A stretch of 64,000 bases of DNA, from positions 3,807,994 to 3,871,993 of the forward strand of contig CM074807.1 of NCBI GenBank assembly GCA_037447605.1, written 5' to 3'. A model generated the notes under the pieces. That model searched no databases, was not told the DNA's origin, and saw only the letters and a program-made list of their open reading frames with translations. The stretch comes from Zygnema circumcarinatum (taxonomy: Eukaryota; Streptophyta; Zygnematophyceae; Zygnematales; Zygnemataceae). A program made the position numbers and the translations under genes. Positions 12,504-25,037 of this stretch are shown piece by piece (within the stretch, counting starts at the first letter, position 1; the number at the start of each line of letters is the position of its first letter).

Positions 12504-14385
12504 TGCTTCATCTGCATCTTCATCTGTATTCATGTGCTGTACCTGTTTCAGAGCTAATACTGTCATTGGACTGGGTGCAGTTTTTAGTTCTGGATGAGGC
12601 AGATCGCTTGCTCGATGTGGGCTTTGAGAAGGAGATGGAAACTATCTTGGGGGCGATGCCAACCGTGCGGCAAACGTTGCTTTTCTCAGCTACAATGACG
12701 ACCAACTTGAAGGCCCTGCAGGAACTTCAGCTGGGGGAAAGTGCTCTCGTATATGAAGCATATGCCGGCTTTCAGACAGTAGAATCACTCAAGCAGAACT
12801 ATATTTTTATTCCCGCGAATGTGAAGGAGGTGTACCTCTACCATCTCATGAGCATTCTGGAGGATAAAGATGTCCGATCTGCAATTGTTTTTACCTCTAC
12901 TTGCAGGTATTTCCATGAAGACCCATATTGAATTTCACGAGAGTACATAGGCCCAGCTGAGACCAACCTTGTTATCACCATTCCCTTATGTGTGTGCTTA
13001 GCAAAGGCTCCCATATTCGGGCCTCCTCTTTTAGCATCTTTGTTCATCGTTTCATGTGAATCACCCTTAACTGAATCCTTCACTGTAAGCATAATCCGGC
13101 TGGGACACTGTCCTCAACAGTCGAAAGTTTTGTGAACCTTCCCTTAAAAGAAAGGTGAACGTGTATGCAGGGTTTGCCATTTGCTGAGCCTTACTTTGGC
13201 GGAGCTGGGAATTGCTACTGTAGCTCTTCACTCTCTACAGTCGCAGGGGCGGAGATTGGCAGCTTTGGCAAAGTTCCGTACAGGCCAAGTGCCAATACTT
13301 GTTGCTACAGATGTTGCCAGTCGGGGATTGGACATTCCCTCAGTGGAACTTGTTGTTAACTATGACATTCCAAGGTGTTCTCTCTTGCATATTAAACTCC
13401 TCTGAACAAAATTTGTACTTCGTTTATGTTGTCCAGAAATTTCTCAGTTAATGGTGATTGATGGTGAAGTAGCAGGCTCTTGATTTTTGCTGTTATTCTT
13501 GCTCAAAGGTTTTGCTCATAGAAACAAGCTCTACCCAGTTTTGATTTGCAACTCGTGACCCTAATTTTTTTGTTAACTGGCAGATAATTAAGCATGCTTA
13601 AAAGTTTCCCTTTTGGTATTTCCAGGTTCACTCGTGACTATGTGCACCGAGTAGGTCGAACAGCACGAGCCGGGAGAGGTGGCTGTGCGATCAGCTTTGT
13701 CACGCAGGTGAGGGGAAACAAGGGTGCAATGACAATGGCTGATTGTGCAACTTAAAACTTTTACTTTTTTCTGCTTCACTCTCTTCCCTCGACTCACTTT
13801 GCCCTGTCATCTGATGGTTTCAGTCTCTTTGGGGAAAATGCTTGACAGTATGATGTGAAGCTTGTGCACTCAATTGAAGCCCTTATTGGACGAGAGCTTG
13901 AAGAGTATCCAATGGAGGAGGATATGGTGCTCAAACGCATCACCAAGGTGAACCTTTCTCTCCTTCAACCTTATTGGAGAGCGTGGAATGGTGGTAATGT
14001 AGCTCACTCATTTGAAAAGTATTGCTAGAAACTTCCGTACACTACTGAGGGCAGAGTATGGTCAGGAGGGTAAGTAATGGTTGCACTTAGGTCAAGTCAT
14101 AGTCTAGAGGACTAGGTGTAGAGTTAAGGGCTAGGAGGAGAATTAGCGTTAGGGTTAGGATTAGGGTTAGGGTTAGGGTTATGGCTATGGTGAGGATTCG
14201 GTTTAGAGAGGCTAAGAGTTAGAATTTCTCTGATTTGAAAGTGCTGTGCTGACTATTGGCAGGTTTTCAAGGCAAAGCGGACAGCCCTCTTGCAAATATC
14301 AGAAAGTGGGTTTGACGACCTTGTGAAGGCCCGGAGAGAAGCGAATCGTAAAGGAAGAGAACGAAGGGCGGGAGCCCAGACTTGA
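10809..14385 (+). CDS. RH36: DEAD-box ATP-dependent RNA helicase, RH36/DDX49/Dbp8 type
   Basis: Seven exons: 10809-11537, 12120-12380, 12581-12906, 13171-13374, 13626-13707, 13849-13947, 14263-14385; 607 aa. All helicase motifs are present in order: Q-motif region ([21 protein letters not shown]), motif I AQTGSGKT (227-234), PTREL (259-263), DEAD (335-338), SAT (366-368), and [11 protein letters not shown] (514-524). The sequence around these, such as [17 protein letters not shown] and [12 protein letters not shown], fits the plant RH36 and human DDX49 / yeast Dbp8 group, which acts in the nucleolus on 18S rRNA maturation. An N-terminal extension of about 165 residues, rich in Lys, Glu and Ser, precedes the core and is longer than I recall for the Arabidopsis protein. 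The start ATG follows a 5' leader that is open in the same frame, so translation could begin upstream, but no upstream ATG context is better. Confidence in the subgroup is good. Confidence 0.92.
12453..12503. repeat. (ATC)n microsatellite in helicase intron 2
   Basis: An uninterrupted run of about 16 ATC triplets, with degenerate flanks, in the intron between exons 12120-12380 and 12581-12906. It makes poly-Asp or poly-Ile open frames that are not coding. Confidence 0.95.
14146..14182. repeat. Interstitial TTAGGG telomere-like repeat in helicase intron 6
   Basis: Five to six near-perfect TTAGGG units (gttagggttaggattagggttagggttaggg). The unit is the six-base form rather than the seven-base TTTAGGG usual in plants. 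It may be a chance expansion or a double-strand-break repair scar. Confidence 0.7.
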
Positions 14386-14433
14386 AGCTCAGCCTCCTGT
14401 CCATGTCTGGTTACCAAAAAAAACTCTTGCAAT

Positions 14434-14439
14434 AATAAA
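14434..14439 (+). terminator. Candidate polyadenylation signal of helicase gene
   Basis: AATAAA about 50 bases after the helicase stop codon. This is the canonical hexamer, though plant signals are loose. Confidence 0.4.
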
Positions 14440-14565
14440 TGATCTTGCAAAAAGTATCGTTGATATCTCACCTGTCCCAACTTACAAGTCCCTTTCTTTT
14501 TGCTCGGTTGTTTGGGCTGCGCTTTGTGAGCCCAATGCTCCCACGTGCTCTTCTTGAAACGTCCT

Positions 14566-14620
14566 AGGGAGGGAGGGAGGGAGGGAGGGAGGCAGGGAGG
14601 GAGGGAGAGAGGGAGGCAGG
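14566..14620. repeat. (GGGA)n simple repeat
   Basis: About 12 GGGA or GGGAG units with a few substitutions, downstream of the helicase gene. Confidence 0.9.
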
Positions 14621-17600
14621 GCGTGTAGCAATGAGCGTCTGTGACAAGTTCTCAGGTCACTAGCCCAGTTATGGACTCCGTTGGCCTGCATGAAAGTTGA
14701 TCCTCGTCACGAACAAGTGCCAAATTATGTATCTTAAAGAAACAGAATGTTCCCATCCTAAGAAATGTGGTCGATATGAGAGCTGGACATCAGAGGTATG
14801 GGACACTCCCACCGTGTTTTGGAAGAGAACAAGTGCGCGCCGGAAATTATGCAAGGGTTCAACAAATCGTCCACAACGCCCTATATATTCACAAGGGCAT
14901 GAAAAGGCCAAGGAATCAACCACAACAGTGACTTTTGACCGTTGCCGTGTTAAGCGGAACCAATCCGGGCTTACCACGTTTCACTAATGTACACGTGGCA
15001 CACTCTGGTTGGTTCAATCTTTGTGGCATACATGAGAGCGTTCTCAACAACGCATCCCAAGCACAGACGTCGCACCTGCCAAGCTGGAACGGAAATCGAA
15101 ACTGTGACGCCTTAGAACCCAGTCGCAGCGTACAACACCCAGAGCCGGGTGTGCACTCAAAAGTCTGTAAATATACTCGGTGCATCGCAAATGTAACTCG
15201 CACTTGTTTGTATGCCTGACTGACGTTTGCACTATACGATTTCCTAACGGCGCTGTCCAGGCGTCCTTCCTGAGGTTCCTCCAGCAGAACCCTGCAGAGG
15301 GGCGGCCCTCCAACGCTTATCATACAAATATGGCGGCGCAGAGTGCAGTGCGTAGGCGACCTCCCTTGTAGAAGGAAGGAGAAAGCAGGGTTTGAAGCAT
15401 GGCGGCGGCGGCGGCCTTGGCTTCAGAAATGACAGTACGTGTCTGCTCGTTCGGTGGTTTGACAAGGGCTTTGCCTGCACTCGTTGAGTATGTTTGGTTT
15501 TGGTTCACTGACAATGCAAGTGCGTTTGCCGAAGCATTCGTCTCGTAGGGTTTGGCGAGAATGATGACTCAATTAGATGCATGATTGTCAGCTCGCTGGC
15601 GCTGATTTGAAACCCGTTGAGGCATAATCCATTCTTTCCTGACTCGCCAAGCTACGTTCGGTTAATATTTGTTCCGGTGGAAGTATCTGCGGCAATGAGT
15701 GGTCGTTGCGTGGCACGTTGTTGTAACGTTTGTTGGCAATATGCTTTCGGTCGTTTTTTTTTATTCACGCCTATGGCGTATGGTGTGTTCGTCCGCATGA
15801 TCATTTCGCGCCATTAATCCGCGGGTTGGTTTCATTTTTATTCCATCCTGCCTATGAGCTTGGCGCAATACTAATTCTGCAGGTCATGCGCAATGTCTCA
15901 ATATCTTTTGTATCGTTGAGATTTGCTGCCCAGCTGTACAGTCTGTTTGGTTTCAGTATCTGTCATGTACCTGTTCTATCACGGTTGGGGCTTCGGTGTA
16001 CAGGGGACTCATGAGGTATTTCGGCCTTTTTAAATCGCCGCCCTTTAAATGTATGGGCATATCTCCTTCTTTCATTGCTGAATTGTCGTCTTTCCTTGGT
16101 TGGGGAGGATCGCTTGTTTTACAGATGCCTGCGTCGCCATTTCTCCGTTTTCCAAGCAAGTTTTCCGTTCTGAAAAGGGAAGCGAGGCGTCTCTCGTCTC
16201 CTGTCTGAGGCACATTTCCTCGTAAGGTCAGGCCTGTTCTCGCTAGAAAAAGGCAAAATGTGGTGATTCCAATGCGTTGAATTTGTGTTGGGGACGTATG
16301 AGATCCCTGTTTATTCTGACGAAGTATCGTCGTTTGCTCGATAAAATGCTTGTGTGGGTCAGAGGATGATGACAGAACTGCAACAAAATGAAGCCATGTG
16401 CTTCTGATTATTGGATTTAAGTCTCTGATGACCTTTCAAGCATGCCTCGCCTTCTTCTGATGGCTTGTTTCAGCCTGCCCGCTCTGCTGGATTTGGCTGA
16501 ACAATCCTCTTTTGCTATCTGACAGCATCTACTACAGTCCGCTATGATGCTTAACTATAAATACATGTTAGACTACGGAGGTGGCTTTGCTGCCTGTGAT
16601 GTACAAATTGTTTTCCACCTACTGAGCGGACTTATAATTGGCTTTAGTTGGGTCCCAATATGCCCCTCTCCTCATTTCTTTTTTGGGCGGAAAATTATTG
16701 TTACATTTGATTTGGACTCCATTTCCTAAGTAGTTGTCTTTCTTTATCGGGGTAACCAGAGTCCCAGTGCTGTGATTATAAACATATTCCTCGTACTGAA
16801 TGCTTGAGCATGACAGACCACTTTCACCCATAGAATATGAGCACTGCTGGCTACTGGTTTAGGGCAGAGAGACAGAAGAAATGCTTGTTAGCTTGAGCAC
16901 GTATACTTTCGCCGTTGGTCATCCTTTTTATCAATGGAAGTATGTGCAGTGCCTTCAAATTGTATATGTGGTTCAAAGCCTTCTGTCCTGTTTCTTTCTT
17001 TTGAGTTCTCAAATGGCAGCTCACTATTGAACAGGGCCCTTCCTATGGGTCCTTGCTCCGGTGTTTCTGCCTACAATGAACGCCTCAAGCTAACCTTGAT
17101 GGCAGCGGCCAGACAACCGTAGAGTTGTTTCCACGGTGTTGGCATGGTCTTTAACTGCCAGCCCTACTAATCAACAGCTCACATTTCAGTCGCCCCATAG
17201 CTAGGCGTGACTGAGATTTGTAATCGTGAGTCATTTCTTTCTTTTGTTTGGCTATTCACCAATGTTGACCCCTTTTTTGCATGAATCTGCAGGGTTCATA
17301 TGGATCCAAAGGAGGAGATCGCTGGTTTCTGCAGCATTGCTGGAGAAGGTTCAATGCTGTATGGTCAAGCAGGCATCAGGGAGCCAATGTGACTCTTGAG
17401 CTTTGAATTTCAGCTTTTATTCTAGCCTCTGGACCGGTACCAGAGTAAGTCTTTCCTCTGGACATAATGATGTGGCCTTGAGGGCTGTTTTTCCTTTCTC
17501 ATCTTCGTATCGTAATTTAAAACGTTGCTCTTTCAGCATTGTCGTGTTTAAAGGTTAAAGGGGAAATGACGAAAGAAACCATATTCACCTATTCTGAAAT

Positions 17601-18577
17601 TGCTGATGACCACATGAGGCTGTTTCTGATCCCCTTAGTACTGGTCAGCTGTTCTTGAGTACATTGCATCATTGAGAATACTGGAGTCCTTAGGCTAAGT
17701 TCGTTCTGTTCTCTTGTCAATTAGAGACTCCTTTGTCAGTTCTTTGCATATTGTCAAGCAGCAGGTGGCGCCTCAGCAGGTCTACTGATGGGAATGATGA
17801 GTGCAGTTGGTCCGTGTTTCTGATTATCTGAAGAAACCACTTCTGCTTTTTGCCGTTCTGACCCATGATGTTCCTGCCGCCTCTCTAGTGGCTAAGAAAG
17901 CTGATTTGCTGCTAGCTGCAATCGCTTTGTCATGCATTGCATGCCAATATGTCAAGTTGTAAGTCGCTCTTTTTGAGCAAATTTGGTTTCAATCGCTTAC
18001 TCAATTATATGGCTTTCTTTAAGATGACGTACCACAACAGCCTCGAGGAGGAGCCTGCAAAGAACGCAACGTAGTTTACTGATAATAAGGATTGGTGACT
18101 TGTTGCTGTGACTGTTTGATATTGTGCAGAGTGCTTCCACTTCTGTCGTTCACCGGCAGTGATGGCTGGAGGGAGAGGTGTAGGCTCTTGTGTCGAGACA
18201 TTCTACAAGCACTTTCCGTCGATCTCCATTATGGTCAATGTTACGGATGGCATGACGCCTATCACGGCAAGAGCATGTTTGTGTAAGCTGCAGGATTTAG
18301 TGGGTTTGCGCGTTCCCTGCAAGCAGTTGAGACAAGCGTCTGCTTTAGGGTTTAGATGGCACCCAGTCGTTTGGGTTCATTGCCAAGCAGAATCAATGCG
18401 CTATGCGCTCTCTGTATGCGTGAATGATCACAAAGTATCTATGCATTGCTCTTTCACAATTACCCAGTTTTTCTTTCGCAAATTGTTCTGTATTTGAAAG
18501 TTGTGAGAGCGGTTACGGCGTCTCATTGGATTGGATTTTGTTTTCGCTTGTTCGCTAAATGGTGGTTTCCTTCAATA
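14621..18577. other. Unassigned 4-kb region with one possible small transcription unit
   Basis: No gene was recognised. One weak candidate starts at 15400 with ATGGCGGCGGCGGCGGCC, encodes MAAAAALASEMT and meets a good donor (GTACGT at 15436). A good acceptor at about 17291 (tctgcag) would continue in phase for 38 codons to a TGA near 17406, giving only about 49 residues without a known family. A second acceptor-like site near 18130 and further frames do not connect convincingly. It could be a short peptide gene, a noncoding transcript or chance. Confidence 0.25.
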
Positions 18578-18719
18578 GGGGTGTCTGACGCCACGAAATC
18601 TCACAAACAAGAAAGTTTCAGAAGTTCTGTCAGAAGTTCTGTGCTGCAGCAGGATCGTATTGTCACCGGAGTTTCGTTCTGGTTTCAAATTACGAACAAT
18701 TTTGAAGTCTGACACCCCC
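18578..18719. mobile_element. MITE family T1, copy 1 (TA-flanked)
   Basis: A 142-bp element with terminal inverted repeats GGGGTGTCTGAC / GTCTGACACCCCC, flanked by TA on both sides (18576-18577 and 18720-18721). The interior reads, on the opposite strand, CCAGAACGA..CTCCGG..CGATCCTGCTGC, which matches the interiors of copies 2 and 3. TA duplication and short inverted repeats fit a Tc1/mariner-type non-autonomous element. Confidence 0.75.
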
Positions 18720-18724
18720 TAATA

Positions 18725-18881
18725 GGGGGTGTCAGACTTAAAAAATTTCAGTACGCGTGTTCGTAAGTTTGACATCAGAACGAGTACTCCAGTATAATCG
18801 CGATCCTCCTGCGGCGGAGTACTTTCGTAACCTTTTTTTTCGTAACGCTTTTCGTAAGATTTTGTTAAGTCTGACACCCCC
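18725..18881. mobile_element. MITE family T1, copy 2 (TA-flanked)
   Basis: A 157-bp element with inverted repeats GGGGGTGTCAGACTTA / TTAAGTCTGACACCCCC, flanked by TA at 18723-18724 and 18882-18883. It lies five bases from copy 1, so the adjoining ends form a near-perfect palindrome at 18709-18739. The interior CAGAACGAGTACTCC..ATCGCGATCCTCCTGCGG matches copy 3 at 61.3 kb in reverse orientation. Confidence 0.8.
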
Positions 18882-18883
18882 TA

Positions 18884-20476
18884 ATGGTCTGTATGCGATT
18901 AAAGCTAAACTATCATGATGCTGATGTTGTCCATGTACATTCGCCATCGTGAGATTAATGCCCCTTCCGTTCCTTACATTCTCTATCATCATAGAGTTTC
19001 GTTGTATACTATTGACACGCCACAGCGCAGTACGTTGTCACGGAATAAAATAAACATTCTGAAGAAGTTTGTTAACTGTAAACTCTGGAGAAAGTAATTC
19101 ACCATGTGAGTGATGCGTGTCCCGCGCCACAAATGAAAATACAGTACATAAAATCCTGACCAACTTCTATGACTAGGCCACATCAACATACCGTACTACC
19201 AATGGGTTTGATCTTTGAACTTCCTTCAAAGTTCAAATGACACTCGAAGTGAATAGTTTTCCAAACTAAACAATATAAAAACAAAGTTTAATTGTTCAAA
19301 GTCTCAATCTGTTCGCTTACACGTGTGGATTCTACTTTTTGTCACGTAGGATTCAGGCAATCTGAGAGGTTTGCTTAACTCCGGCCCAATTTTCGCCGTA
19401 CTTTTTGCCCCAGTTCAACGATTTTCGTACGGTACGGAAATGGAAACGGGTTTGAACGCGCGTGGACCTGGGTCCACGCGCTTTGCGATTGCCAAGATCT
19501 CATTGTTGATCGGTGGATGCAAAGTAAGCTGAAATTGAACACGACTGAGAGTTGATTGTTCAATGTCCAATTTCGGTTCCGTACTGGATTCGCATTTGAA
19601 CAAGGACCTTTGTTCAAAAAAAAAAAAAAAAAAACAGAAACCTAAAGCGGAAACAAGTTTTTTTTTTAACACCGATAAACGAATAGTATTTTTTTTGAAC
19701 AGCTAAAAAATCTTGAATTGTTCAAAGTTCAAACCTTCCTGTTGGTAGTGCGGTATCCCTCACCTCAACAATCTCTACAGTACTTGTTCTCTTTCTTTCT
19801 TTCAATGCCACTTCCATTTTCTTTCTTCTATTTCTCCTCCCGCTCCCTCTCCCTCGCCCTCTCGCTCTCCCTCTCCCTCTCTCCGTCTGCCTATCCCTAA
19901 ACAAGAATCGCCTACTTCAACTTCGCCCATGCCCAAATTTCTTAAGCACAGAAAAGCCTGAAAAGATGTCGCGGACACTCCAACGAGCCGTTCCATGCGA
20001 GAAATTTCCTCTGTAATTCCGCGAGACGCAGTGACATGGAAACGCGCCCTTTGGACATTCCACCCTGTCGAAAAGATCTCCGAGAGACTGTGGATATTTG
20101 CCGCACTGCAAGTGCTGCTGCTGCTCCAATCCATGGTGGCTCTCGCGTGTTCGTCTGCGAGCGGCAGGAAGGAGGCAACGGAACTGCGTTTCTGAAGGAA
20201 GCTTTTGCTGCTGCTTCTGGAGTTTTTAGCGGCCTTGCTGACAAGCATTGACTGTGCTCAGAATGTTGACAGCCACACATTGTGCTATTTGGCTGAAAGC
20301 GGCCTTTATGAAGCGAAGTCACCTGTTCTGCGCTGTTTTAACTCGCAGAAAAGGCTTGTTGTAGGATTTTCGCACGCCCTGTAAGGTTTTTTTGGACGGA
20401 GGCTCCAGTTCAGCAGCTCCATGAGCGAACTAGAACAGAAGTCTGTATTGTGAATACACCTCTCGTCGAGCTCGAA
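18884..20476. other. Upstream region of mitoferrin-like gene
   Basis: AT-rich stretch with poly-A (19617-19634), a CTCTCC-rich tract (about 19836-19885) and several copies of a GTTCAAAG motif (19217-19230, 19296, 19724). It should hold the promoter and 5' UTR of the carrier gene. The open frames on the minus strand over 19800-20320 appear to be shadows of purine-rich sequence. Confidence 0.4.
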
Positions 20477-23400
20477 ATGGCAGCTGACTTTTTGAGCGAT
20501 TCGGATGCTTCGGGGAACTTTTATTATTGCGACAGCAGCAACCTCAAGCAGCTTCACATATTTGACGAAGATAGAAGTAGGCGGTTGGCAAAAGAATCAG
20601 TTATAAGCAGTGACACCCTCTCCCTAGTTTTGCTGCAAAGCTGTACATCAACAGCAAGGCTGACTTCTGTCAGTTCTTGGAAGAGAAGACGGAAGCAGGC
20701 AGCTAGCCTGCCTTCCCATTTTAGGAGTCTGCATGTAGCATCGCTATCCATGCCAAGGGGCATTGGTTCAATTGCTGCAAGGGAGAATCAGAGGTCCTTG
20801 ACAAGCCAATGGTCCAATTTTTTGGCTGTTGTTGGAGTCCAAGGACGAGTACTTATGAAAGAAGTTCCCTTATTCGAACGAGCAGGTGAGCTGCAGGCGA
20901 AGCAAAGTGTTCGCTCCTGGCTATTGCCAGTTAGGCTGCAGTGACTAAGTCTTACTGAGAATTAAATTTTGCTTTTGCTTGAATGGTTACTGAGCATGCT
21001 AGAGTTTGGCGCTTGACTAGAGCTGTTATGCTGCAAAGTGTTTACATTTTCTTTATGTCTATCGCTTTTAAGAGAGGCGCCTTGCAGATAGCATGTTTGT
21101 TCCATGTTGAAAGGGCTGTCATGCTGGGAGCATGTTGTTTGGAGACTATACAGGCATTGGAGCCATTGCTGGAGGCCTTGCTGGCGGGTTTACAAATGCG
21201 ACATTGCATCCCATTGACACAGTAAAGACTAAGCTGCAGACACGCGGTTCCTCAAGTTTGTATAAAGGACCTATCGATGTGGTCCGGAAGGTGGGTTACT
21301 GAAGCCGATTACGTGATAAACAATTAGGAACCATATAGTTCATACAACACGAATTGCGCGAGGTCAAGCGCGCATGTGCGCTTGCAGTCAATGCACCACC
21401 ACAGAAATTTTGCGAGAGGACTACTCTGTTTCGTACAGATGTAGGTACTACTGTGTGGGTTATATCAAATGATCAGTTCAGTTCGTATTGCAGCTTATAA
21501 CCAGTTCAGACTTCGCGAACAACTTTGAAATTCAAACGCTTAGCCTTCTGATTAAGTGCATGCATTCACAAATATGTTTTCCATGCTCGGAATGTTGTTT
21601 GCAAGAAATTGACTCTGGCTTCTTTTGAACAGAGCGATGATATGTGAACTTATCCTCGTAATTTTAACCTGACACATCTCATTGCAAAAATGCAGGTTCT
21701 TGCTAAACAAGGTGTTGCTGGCTTCTATTGCGGATTGCCAGCTGCCCTTCTAGGCTCCATGATTTCGTCCTCAGTGTACTTTGGCATGTACGAGCTCGGA
21801 AAAGGGTTGTTAAGCTCTTTTCAAAACTGCCCTGCTGCTTTGGTGCCCCCAATTGCAGCTGCACTCGGCAATATCACTTCATCAGCGATTCTAGTTCCGA
21901 AAGAAGTGATCAAACAGCGGATGCAGGTAAATCTGCCCCTGGTTCCAGTACAATGAATTTTGCATATCAATAATATGGCAACAATATTTTCTCAGGTGAT
22001 CTCCACTATGCCCTCGAGTTTGGCAAGCTTGGTTTCCTTTGTGATGCTTTGCAGTAGTTTACTGCTGTTAGCATAGTATAGTTTTAGTCTAGCGATGGGT
22101 GCTGAGGAACATAAGGATGTGTTCGTCCGCAAGTTCGATGAACAATAAGCACGTACAGAATGTGGAGGATGGAAGTTTCTCAAGTTTGTTCTTTGGTTTG
22201 GGAGCTTACTTGGAACCAAGAAATTAATTTCTAATTTTCAAAGTTTCTTGTCTCTCAGAACTAGACGAAATTTAATAGTTTTTAAATACAAAAAAAAAAA
22301 TATCGACCCATGTATAGACACTTGCTTGAACTGGCCTTGGCGGGTAGAAAATTTCACTCTGCACGTTTCGTAGTTTATCACCGACAAACGCATTGGAAGC
22401 TCTGTCGTAGTATCCTTAGAGAAATGGACAGTAATGTAATGCGACACTAGGTTAGGTACTACTTGGGAAGCGGAGTAGAAGTGACAGGGACCTTTTCGCA
22501 TACTTCTGTGGTTGGTTTTGCTGGTCAGGCTGGAGCGACAGGAACAGCCATGCAGGTTATGATGGGAACTTTGCGAGCTGAAGGAATTGGAGGCATGTAT
22601 GCTGGCTACTCAGCTGCTTTGCTGCGGAACTTGCCGAGCAATATGCTTAACTTCTCAGCCTTTGTAAGTTGAAACTGGAGTCTTCACAAGGATGCAAAGC
22701 TATATTTCCCTCTGACTGGCTTGAAGGGCCTTCCTCCTTGCCCTGCTCGTCTTGGTTATTCCCCCGACCTTACAGACTATCTGGATAGTTCTGGTGTGTA
22801 TGCAGGAGTATATGAAGGCGGCATGGTTGTCAAGGACAGGCAAGGACACTCTGACTCCATGGCAGAGCGTACTGTCAGGGGCGCTCGCGGGAACTATTTC
22901 AGCTGCTTTCACAACTCCTTTGGATGTTGTGAAAACACGGTTGATGACTCAGGCTCGCCTGGCTGTTGCTGCCGCTGGTGCATCGGGAACAAAAGTAAGC
23001 ATTCACTTTCTAACAGCTTCAGTCGACATGCTTAGAGATGTCTGAGAAATGACCTGTCGTGGGTGATGCGTTGGTTGTGATGAAAGGTTAAGTTGAGACG
23101 ATGAACTCAGATACATTTGCCTTCAGAGCACGTTCTGCACAAAGAGACTTTATCTTATTAGAATACCCATTGTTTTCTGACCTTGCTCAGGCAGAGGCTG
23201 CTGCACGAGCTCAAGCTATTGCAGCTTATACGTACACTGGAGTAGCCGCAACTCTTCAGAAGATTTGGTTAGAAGAAGGGGCGAGGGGCCTAACGAGGGG
23301 CATGGCGCCTCGTCTCATTTACAGCGCTTGCTTTTCAGCTGTGGGATTTCTTTCTTTCGAGACATTCCGAGTGTTCTTGCTCAAACAGCACTTCAAGAAG

Positions 23401-23571
23401 CAAGGAAGGTTGCATTTAGTTGGCGATGTGAAACCGCTGGAGGCAGAAAGGGGTTCCAAGGAAGTGCACAACAGTGGAGCATCGAGTAGCGCAGCAGGAG
23501 GGAAAGGTGATAGCAACCATGTCCAAGTGGACGGTGGAAGCGGTGTGAGAACGATGACCTGCCACACATAA
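20477..23571 (+). CDS. Mitoferrin-like carrier, probably plastid envelope (MFL1-like)
   Basis: Six exons: 20477-20885, 21145-21290, 21696-21926, 22529-22663, 22806-22994, 23191-23571; 496 aa. The N-terminal 135 residues are Ser/Arg-rich and look like a transit peptide. The carrier domain has three repeats, each with the Px[DE]xx[KR] signature: HPIDTVKTK, VPKEVIKQR and TPLDVVKTR, and the closing RGMAPRLIYSACFSAVGF. The order and wording (AGGLAGGFTNATLHPIDTVKTKLQT, YAGYSAALLRNLP) fit Arabidopsis mitoferrin-like 1, a plastid-localised SLC25 member linked to iron supply. The C-terminal 60 residues after the last helix are hydrophilic, with a Gly/Ser-rich end, and longer than usual. Iron transport is family knowledge and not shown by the sequence. 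The start could also be in an upstream exon, because the frame stays open before the ATG for nine codons. Confidence 0.88.
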
Positions 23572-24792
23572 GATAAAAGCGGGGCTTACAATGCTGAGCA
23601 TTTTATGTGCTACGCGGGCTATGGCCTTCCTCTTCCAGAATCGAGTAACCACATTGGGAGCGTAGAGTGACGGTGTGTCAGCTCCTTAAGGGAGATGCTT
23701 CCAGTGTGAGGAAATAGAGCAAGTTTTGCTTGTGTCTGAGCCATGTGTGTGTGTGAAAGCGGCCCGCGGCTGACAGAGGATGTGTACATTCAGGAGGCAA
23801 TTCAGGTCGTCTTTCAACGTTTAGTATGTCATGTCCGCTTTGAAGAAGAGGCGGCAGAAGGGTGGGGGGAGGCATGTTGATGTTTGGAATGTGAACATGT
23901 TTTGCGACTTAGTTTGCAATGGGAGACTGTACAGGGAGTTAGGGTAATTGTAACGGAGGCTAATCTAGATCTCTCAGTGAATTGGCCAACTTTTCGGGGT
24001 ATGCCCTATTTCTTGATGAAGTTTTGGACCGGGTTTGAATGTTGTGATCACAATGTAGCTTCGTTGTGTCCTGACTTGTTGTGTGCTTAGAATGGCGATG
24101 TCATTCACAATGTGCAGTTGTGCCTTGATTTCGATTTAAGTCGGTTCAATTTGTGGACCAAACAACAGTATGAATGGAGCGAGTTGCAATTGCCGACGCC
24201 TTTTTAAACTGACAATATTTCTATCAGCCGCTTTTCAAATGTGCAATTAGGAGTGTCATCCCTTACGAATAAAAGTGGCTGGGAGGACTGGAATGCTCGC
24301 TTGTATAAAACGAGCGTTGGTTGTTATGTGATGCAACTTTTTAGGGATTCACGATTGTTAGGGTTTCACATGAGTGACTTAGAATGCCTTCTGTACATAT
24401 TTCGTTCGACTGTCGTCATATCCTTTGAATCCGGATGAAGTTTATAGCACAGTCTGCACCGATGGACTGTCTCCACTGTCCGTGTTTGCCCGGCAAGAAA
24501 CACACATACACTATTCCCGTGTCATACCCAGATTATCACCGGAAGGGCTCCAAATGTCGTCCACGAGCAACCAGTGATGATCCTCTCACTGGAAAATAAA
24601 CTCTACTAAAGTTGTTTATGTAACCGGTTTGCGCTTTGAGAGTGGAAGCCTTGTCTCACCTTGTTCTGAATTTCCCAAATGAACAATTTGTCCGAGTCGG
24701 CAAAACTATGCAAATGACATGTTGACGACGCAATTCAAGGTAGTGTAGACTAACACTTGAAGAATAGATATGGAACATATTTTTGAAGGAAG
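23572..24792. other. 3' flank of mitoferrin-like gene
   Basis: Nothing supportable beyond a probable 3' UTR. Short frames on both strands show no family features. Confidence 0.4.
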
Positions 24793-25037
24793 TACAGTCT
24801 AATCACGTTATAGTGACACTGTTTATAAGAACAGCATGGATATACTGACTTTTTTTCCGGGAACGGAATTGCACCACTGCAGATCCTGCGCCAGTAGTGA
24901 CGCCATTACGGATATAATGACGTTGAAAAACCCTGATTGTTACTATATATTCAAAATGTCGATATTATCCACCCACGTATTGGAATATGCGTTACAAATA
25001 TATTACGACCGTACACATTATCGACTAATATCATCAG

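Noticed and set aside
12282-12566. Poly-Asp open frame on the minus strand
   Set aside because: Product of the (ATC)n microsatellite and antisense to helicase exon 2.
18092-18497. 112-codon frame after the possible micro-gene
   Set aside because: No link in phase to the upstream exon candidate and no recognisable family; kept only as part of the unassigned region.
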